Shown here: positions 59,879-64,000 of the stretch, one piece after another
Layout: each line of letters opens with the position of its first letter
How positions within the stretch are numbered: position 1 is the first letter of the stretch
Source: Paenibacillus lutrae
GTDB taxonomy: Bacteria; Bacillota; Bacilli; Paenibacillales; NBRC-103111
Direction: 5' to 3'
Length of the DNA stretch: 64,000 nucleotides
Assembly (NCBI RefSeq): GCF_009757775.1
Contig: NZ_RHLK01000015.1
Coordinates: forward strand, 1 to 64,000
Program-made: the position numbers and the translations under genes
Notes under the pieces: model-generated
What the model saw: only the letters and a program-made list of their open reading frames with translations
The model's database searches: none
What the model was told of the DNA's origin: nothing

Positions 59879-61684
59879 TTAACCTTGTACTTTATCCTTC
59901 GTCAGACGCATGAACTCCTCGACATCGGAGACAACGGTGTCCACGGCACGTTGCCAGAATTCCGGCTGTGTCAGATCGGCGCCCAGATGTTTGCTCGCCA
60001 ACTCTTCAACCGTCATACTGCCGGTATCGCGGAGCAACGCAGCATATTTGTCTTCGAATGCTGCCCCTTCTTCCAGAGCACGGGCATAAATTCCGGCGCT
60101 GAATAAGAACCCGAACGTATACGGAAAATTATAGAAAGGAACATCGGTTGAATAGAAATGAAGCTTGGCTGCCCAGAAATGCGGGTGATAGGAACTAAGC
60201 GAGTCCTGGAAAGCTTCTTTCTGGGCACTCACCATGAGCTCATTCAGGCGATCCACACTTACGAGCCCTTGGCGGCGTTCGTCATAGAAGTTCGTTTCGA
60301 AAATAAAGCGGGCATGAATGTTCATAAAGAAGGCGACTGCCCGCTGAATTTTATCTTCGAGCAGGACGATTCGCTCCTCATCGTTTGCCGCCGCTTTAAC
60401 AGCCGCATCCGAAACGATCAGCTCGGCGAATGTAGAAGCCGTCTCTGCTACGTTCATCGCATACTCCTGTGCCAGTGCAGGCATATCGTCCATCAAGTAT
60501 TGATGGTAGCCGTGGCCAAGCTCGTGCGCCAGTGTAGATAAATTGTTCAGCGTGCCGCTGTACGTCATGAAAATCCGGGTCTGCTTGGCAAGAGGAAAAG
60601 AGGTACAGAACCCTCCGGGACGTTTGCCTGCCCGATCCTCGGCCTCGATCCAGCGGTTATCGAAGGCAAGCTTGGCAAATTCGGCCAAACGGGGACTGAA
60701 ATTGCGGAACTGCTCCACAATCAGCTCAGCTCCGTCATCGTAGCTGATTGTTTTGGTTCCGCCCTCTAACGGGGCTTCCACATCAGCCCATGCCAGCTTC
60801 TCTAGACCAAGAAGTTTCGCCTTGCGGCTTAAGTAATTAACAAAAATGCCCTTGTTGCGGCCGATAACGTCCCACATCGTATCGAGTGTCTGCTTGGACA
60901 TCCGGTTGATTTCAAGCGGTTCTTTATGTACGGAATCCCAGCCGCGCTGTTTGTACACCTGCAGCCTGAAACCGGCAAGGTGATTGAGCGCTTCTGCGGC
61001 AAAATCAGCCTGCTCCGCCCAAGCTTGCTCCCACTGCTCAAACCGTTCGGTTCGCTTCGCGAAATCCGAGGTATGCAGCTTATTGTAGGCTTGACCGGCG
61101 GATAATTCTTGACGCTCTCCGTTCTCCTCTACAACCATCCGGAACTTGCCTATCGTCGTGTTGTAGAGATCATTCCAGCCGTGATAACCATCCACGGCCA
61201 AATCGCTGATCAGCGCTTCCTGCTCGGGCGGAAGCTTCTCCTTCGCCTGCAATCTGCGCTCATTGAGTGCAAACGCGACCGCATTCAGCGGCTTTGTCTC
61301 CAGCAAAGTCTTCCATACCTCGTCCGGAGTGCCTGTAAGAATCGGGTCCAGCCTGGTTAGGGAGGACAAGAAGTCGGCGTACAGACTTTTGACCTTGCCG
61401 CCTAGTTGTACAGCCTTCTTATCATGCTGATTATCCGCTGCCAGGCACCCCACGAAGGAATCCGCCTCACGGACCCGCTTCAGGATTCCCTGGTACAAGT
61501 CTACAAGAGCCTGCAGCCCGGAGGCATCCTCAGCCGATTGAGGCGAAGCCGCAGTATCCAACCGGCCGCGGAAAAGCTCAATATCCCCTCCGAGCTGTTC
61601 CAAGAACGCGGCAAATTGCGGAGAATCGCTGCCGCCCGGAAAAAAAACATCCAAATCCCAAGTTTGGTTCAGGGTTTTATGCAC
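59879..61684 (-). CDS. pepF: Oligoendopeptidase F (M3B)
   Basis: 601 aa. A zinc metallopeptidase that cleaves short peptides in the cytoplasm. The active site is ALEHELGHGYHQ-type here read as LAHELGHGYHQYL (HExxH); the third ligand Glu lies downstream in NVAETASTFAE. Substrate-binding regions near the C-terminus (YPYTFGFLFSAGIYA) are present. GTG start at 61684 with AAAGGTGAG upstream. Length normal for the family. No peptide transporter is adjacent. Confidence 0.95.
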   Translation of the reverse strand: MHKTLNQTWDLDVFFPGGSDSPQFAAFLEQLGGDIELFRGRLDTAASPQSAEDASGLQALVDLYQGILKRVREADSFVGCLAADNQHDKKAVQLGGKVKSLYADFLSSLTRLDPILTGTPDEVWKTLLETKPLNAVAFALNERRLQAKEKLPPEQEALISDLAVDGYHGWNDLYNTTIGKFRMVVEENGERQELSAGQAYNKLHTSDFAKRTERFEQWEQAWAEQADFAAEALNHLAGFRLQVYKQRGWDSVHKEPLEINRMSKQTLDTMWDVIGRNKGIFVNYLSRKAKLLGLEKLAWADVEAPLEGGTKTISYDDGAELIVEQFRNFSPRLAEFAKLAFDNRWIEAEDRAGKRPGGFCTSFPLAKQTRIFMTYSGTLNNLSTLAHELGHGYHQYLMDDMPALAQEYAMNVAETASTFAELIVSDAAVKAAANDEERIVLLEDKIQRAVAFFMNIHARFIFETNFYDERRQGLVSVDRLNELMVSAQKEAFQDSLSSYHPHFWAAKLHFYSTDVPFYNFPYTFGFLFSAGIYARALEEGAAFEDKYAALLRDTGSMTVEELASKHLGADLTQPEFWQRAVDTVVSDVEEFMRLTKDKVQG

Positions 61685-61910
61685 CGTTATCTCACCTTTC
61701 CGAATTAAAGAATGAAGCGTAATCTGCTACTTTTCCATTAAACCATAAACAGGATTTAAACAAAAGAAAGGGTCTTCCCTCTTATTGTTAGAGAGCCTGC
61801 AATAGGATACAGTAAGAGCGAGGGACGGTTTTCACGGCAATTGCTTCTTCATCCTATCTATGCTATCAATAGATACAAAGAACTATTTCCCCAAGGAAAG
61901 GATAGGTCTA

Positions 61911-62087
61911 ATGAAACCTTTAAATATTTCCGCAGATACGGCCGTTAAGCTGGCTGAACATCTGGGTGTACCGCTCGAGCACTTGATGCACATGCCGCAG
62001 CACATTCTGCTGCAGAAATTGGCTGAATTAGCCTCTGCCAAAACCGAAGAAGCCAAGTCATCCGATCGAACCGAAGAAAGCGACTAA
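61911..62087 (+). CDS. yycC: YycC family protein
   Basis: 58 aa. The core PLNISADTAVKLAEHLGVPLEHLMHMPQHILLQKLAEL closely matches B. subtilis YycC (49 aa); the tail is acidic and longer. It resembles a small helical DNA-associated or adaptor protein but no function is known. AAGGATAGG lies upstream of ATG 61911; the frame starts earlier at 61860 without a site. It starts a plus-strand run with two more genes. Confidence 0.85.
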   Translation: MKPLNISADTAVKLAEHLGVPLEHLMHMPQHILLQKLAELASAKTEEAKSSDRTEESD

Positions 62088-62091
62088 ACAC

Positions 62092-62328
62092 GTGATTCCT
62101 TTTAATCATACATGGCCCTATGAAACCGTTATGAAAGATATCTATGTATCCGAATGTCCTTTTTGCGGTCAATCAAACGTACTCCTGCCTCTGAGGACCA
62201 AAGATTTACTCCCCATTCATGAAGGCAGAAAGAAACTGCTCGTATTCCCTTGCTGCCATGAGAAAGTCACGATTGTGGATACGGACCAGGATTATTTGCT
62301 CGCAGATCGGCCATTCAGACGACGGTAA
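62092..62328 (+). CDS. Small zinc-ribbon protein
   Basis: 78 aa. YVSECPFCGQSNVLLPLRTKD supplies CPFC and LVFPCCHEK a second CC pair, giving a likely zinc ribbon. Starts with GTG 62092, four bases after the yycC stop, with only a weak site; ATG 62131 would be an alternative. Its close linkage to yycC and the GGDEF gene suggests one transcript. Function unknown. Confidence 0.65.
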   Translation: MIPFNHTWPYETVMKDIYVSECPFCGQSNVLLPLRTKDLLPIHEGRKKLLVFPCCHEKVTIVDTDQDYLLADRPFRRR

Positions 62329-62362
62329 GAATGGAGCCGGCCATTGTAAGGAGTGGTTCCGC

Positions 62363-63469
62363 TTGAGTGAATATCCGGTTGCCCTCATCATTGCCTGTAC
62401 ACTGGTCACACTCAGCTATATGGCGCTCAAAATCCAACATATGCGCCTGTTCGAACATTATGAACAAATCGCAACACCCATTCTTACGGGAGCCGCTTGT
62501 ATTCTCTTGATGCAGCAGCCGCTCCCGGCAGAGTTCGGTGTCGTAGATCTCCGCTATCTGCCCATTGTTATGGCCGGTCTCCGCTACGGGTTGACTACGG
62601 CTCTTTTGTCCACCCTTCTTCCCGTTGCTTACAGCGGCTGGACAGCGGATCTCTGGTTCTTCCAGGCTCTGCAGAATCTGGTTGTCCCTGCAGTGCTCAG
62701 CTCTCTTTTCCATCAGTCGAGTTATAAGAAAGGCAGCCGGATCCCGTATTCAAGCGGCCTCAAAATCAGCTTCCTGCTTCTCGTGACCCAGGCAGTCATC
62801 CATGCCGCGCTCCATCCCGATCTGAATATACGGGAATCCGCACCTCTGGTGTTCATGTTCCTGGTATCAGCTGTCTGCTTATCCGTCCTGATCGGAATGT
62901 GTAATGACGAGAATGAGAAATGGATGATGCAGCGCAAGCTTGAACTGCAAGCCAGCCAGGATTTACTGACCGGACTTCCCAATCTGCGCAGCTTCCTCGA
63001 CATCGCAGGCCGCACGCTGGCTCACCGGAGAATGGCTGTCTTCATGATCGACATTGATAATTTCAAGCGCTACAACGACCGCTGGGGACATTTACAGGGA
63101 GATCAGCTGCTGAGGGAAGCAGGCGGCCTGCTCCGAAGCTCTCTCCATGCACAGGATTATATTGCGCGGTACGGCGGGGAAGAATTCGTCCTGATGAGTA
63201 CTGAAACGGACCCGGAACGGCTTCAAGCTTATGCCGAGCGCCTGATTGCACGGGTCTCTTCCCACCCGTTCCCGCATGCCGGCGAAACGCCTGTCACGAT
63301 ATCAATGGGCATGAGCATCGCTGAAGAGACCGGACTTGATCTGCAGAGTCTCATTAATGAAGCCGATCAGGCTCTCTACACTTCGAAGAATACCGGCAAG
63401 AACCGCTGCACAGCGTTTGTCAGAAAAAGTTACACTTCGGCCGAGCAACAACAACAAAACGCTTATTGA
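62363..63469 (+). CDS. Diguanylate cyclase with LytS/YhcK-type membrane sensor
   Basis: 368 aa. Five to six N-terminal hydrophobic segments carry the 5TMR-LYT pattern (RYLPIVMAGLRYGLTTALLSTL), as in LytS- and YhcK-type receptors. The GGDEF domain makes cyclic di-GMP: DIDNFKRYNDRWGHLQGDQLL and active site YGGEEF (GGEEF). The C-terminal ALYTSKNTGKNR closes the fold. The start is TTG 62363, set by AAGGAG about 11 nt upstream; the longer frame to 62219 overlaps the previous gene. No EAL domain. Confidence 0.93.
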   Translation: MSEYPVALIIACTLVTLSYMALKIQHMRLFEHYEQIATPILTGAACILLMQQPLPAEFGVVDLRYLPIVMAGLRYGLTTALLSTLLPVAYSGWTADLWFFQALQNLVVPAVLSSLFHQSSYKKGSRIPYSSGLKISFLLLVTQAVIHAALHPDLNIRESAPLVFMFLVSAVCLSVLIGMCNDENEKWMMQRKLELQASQDLLTGLPNLRSFLDIAGRTLAHRRMAVFMIDIDNFKRYNDRWGHLQGDQLLREAGGLLRSSLHAQDYIARYGGEEFVLMSTETDPERLQAYAERLIARVSSHPFPHAGETPVTISMGMSIAEETGLDLQSLINEADQALYTSKNTGKNRCTAFVRKSYTSAEQQQQNAY

Positions 63470-63516
63470 AAAGACCATGCCGCAGAATGCGCATGAGTGC
63501 TTCAATAAGCGTTTTG
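63455..63516. terminator. Bidirectional terminator
   Basis: CAAAACGCTTATTGAA (63455-63470) pairs with TTCAATAAGCGTTTTG (63501-63516). The left arm contains the stop codon of the GGDEF gene, and the right arm ends 2 bp short of the globin stop. Confidence 0.85.
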
Positions 63517-63517
63517 T

Positions 63518-63907
63518 CTAGGTAGAAGCTTGATTGACGAAGTGGTGAGCGGGACCCTGCAGACGGGCCAGCATAATCTCTTTCAAATCATCCGGCATTC
63601 CGATTTCTTCCGCAGCCTGCTTCATGCAGAAAAGCCAAGCCTCGGCCCGCTCCGTGGTGATCGGGAACGGCATATGACGGGCACGCATCATCGGATGTCC
63701 GTGCTCCTCCGTATAAAGCATAGGCCCTCCGAAGAATTGGGTCAGGAACTGAATTTGCTTCTCCATCACAGGACGGATATCTTCCGGGAACAAAGGGCCG
63801 AGCAGCGGATGCTCCTGCACCTTCGGGTAGAACGCCTCCACAAGCATACGCAGGTGCGGTTCTCCCCCCAGTAATGCATAGAGGGTCGGCGCGTTGCCAG
63901 AAGTCAT
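63518..63907 (-). CDS. Truncated hemoglobin (group II, YjbI-like)
   Basis: 129 aa. 2-on-2 globin: LYALLGGEPHLRMLVEAFYPKVQEHPLLGPLFPEDIRPVMEKQIQFLTQFFGGP, with Tyr in PMLYTEEHG, and the proximal His region GHPMMRARHMPFPIT, followed by AWLFCMKQAAEE. Binds O2 and NO-type ligands. ATG 63907 is preferred over 63919 because of AAAAGGATG spacing. In Bacillus yjbI follows yjbH; here a gene of unknown identity ends 29 bp upstream. Confidence 0.93.
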   Translation of the reverse strand: MTSGNAPTLYALLGGEPHLRMLVEAFYPKVQEHPLLGPLFPEDIRPVMEKQIQFLTQFFGGPMLYTEEHGHPMMRARHMPFPITTERAEAWLFCMKQAAEEIGMPDDLKEIMLARLQGPAHHFVNQAST

Positions 63908-63936
63908 GTATTGTATCATCCTTTTTAGTTCGCCAT

Positions 63937-64000
63937 CTACAACTTTACATTCATGGTCCTTACTTGCGGCTTAAGGGCTGCCAGCAGCAGGGCATCTGCT
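63937..64000 (-). CDS. 3' end of an upstream gene (partial)
   Basis: Only 20 codons lie in the window, ending ALKPQVRTMNVKL and the stop TAG at 63937-63939. The 29-bp gap to the globin gene fits an operon. By gene-order analogy with yjbH-yjbI it could be the C-terminus of a YjbH/SpxH-type protein, but nothing in these few residues proves it. Confidence 0.35.
   Translation of the reverse strand, partial: ADALLLAALKPQVRTMNVKL

Noticed and set aside
1-64000. CRISPR arrays, tRNA or rRNA genes, IS elements and phage genes
   Set aside because: I scanned for direct repeats with spacers, cloverleaf-like motifs, transposase signatures and terminal repeats by eye and found none that hold up; the window appears to be core chromosome.

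Overview
The window looks like a low-GC Gram-positive, endospore-forming chromosome of the Paenibacillaceae type. Evidence: Bacillus-type primosome genes (dnaI, dnaB), sporulation genes (sda, a Spo0E-like gene, gerQ, two alpha/beta-type SASP genes, a YjcZ-type peptide), strong AGGAGG ribosome sites, frequent TTG/GTG starts, a T-box before trpS, and conservation with the Bacillus yut/yum/yui, yjb and cta neighbourhoods. Base composition looks even throughout. I saw no phage, transposase, CRISPR array, rRNA or tRNA gene, so this reads as core chromosome rather than an island.

Layout. 1-2.8 kb: dnaI and dnaB (minus) followed by stacked hairpins. 3-14.2 kb: a redox, iron-sulfur and heme block (PspC protein, YuiB-like protein, hemQ, type-II NADH dehydrogenase, YumC reductase, mscL, HesB/YutM, mqnE, YutJ, YuzB, NifU/YutI), with the sporulation checkpoint gene sda under a cluster of DnaA boxes and a Spo0E-like gene inside it. 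14.5-17.3 kb: an SDR oxidoreductase overlapping a HEPN-type protein, then ctaA. 17.6-25.5 kb: thioredoxin-like protein, SPFH protein plus ribbon-helix-helix protein, a stalk-domain lipoprotein, DUF2515 protein and a large secreted glycosidase. 25.9-36.3 kb: MATE-type flippase, ThuA-like protein, DUF456 membrane protein, HAD phosphatase, asnB, PBP2 and a transglutaminase membrane protein with two small membrane partners. 36.5-45.6 kb: MFS transporter, Toprim protein, sco and ctaB, an orphan response regulator, gerQ, a YfhP-like hydrolase, a SASP, trpS with its T-box and a YjcZ-type peptide. 46-51.5 kb: Tat-type phosphoesterase, a YtrA-type GntR/ABC operon and an AI-2E family exporter. 51.6-64 kb: a second stalk-domain protein, a ribose/galactose-type ABC operon, RNase H, the second SASP, a chemoreceptor, pepF, yycC, a GGDEF protein and a truncated globin.

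How the genes fit together. hemQ makes protoheme, ctaB and ctaA convert it to heme A, and sco helps load CuA, so oxidase cofactor assembly is well represented. mqnE places menaquinone synthesis on the futalosine route, and the NDH-2-type enzymes feed that quinone. HesB/YutM and NifU/YutI serve Fe-S assembly. sda with DnaA boxes ties replication status to the sporulation phosphorelay.

The most notable signals are regulatory: the DnaA-box cluster at sda, a nested hairpin enclosing the ribosome site and TTG start of a zinc-ribbon gene, a long dyad at the ctaB promoter whose flank shares a 10-mer with the ctaA leader, a dyad at the start site of the sugar ABC operon, a YtrA-type operator, and a 25-bp dyad at the secreted glycosidase. 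No clearly undescribed multi-gene system was found. The least understood pair is the HEPN protein with its 92-bp-overlapping, catalytic-Ser-less SDR.
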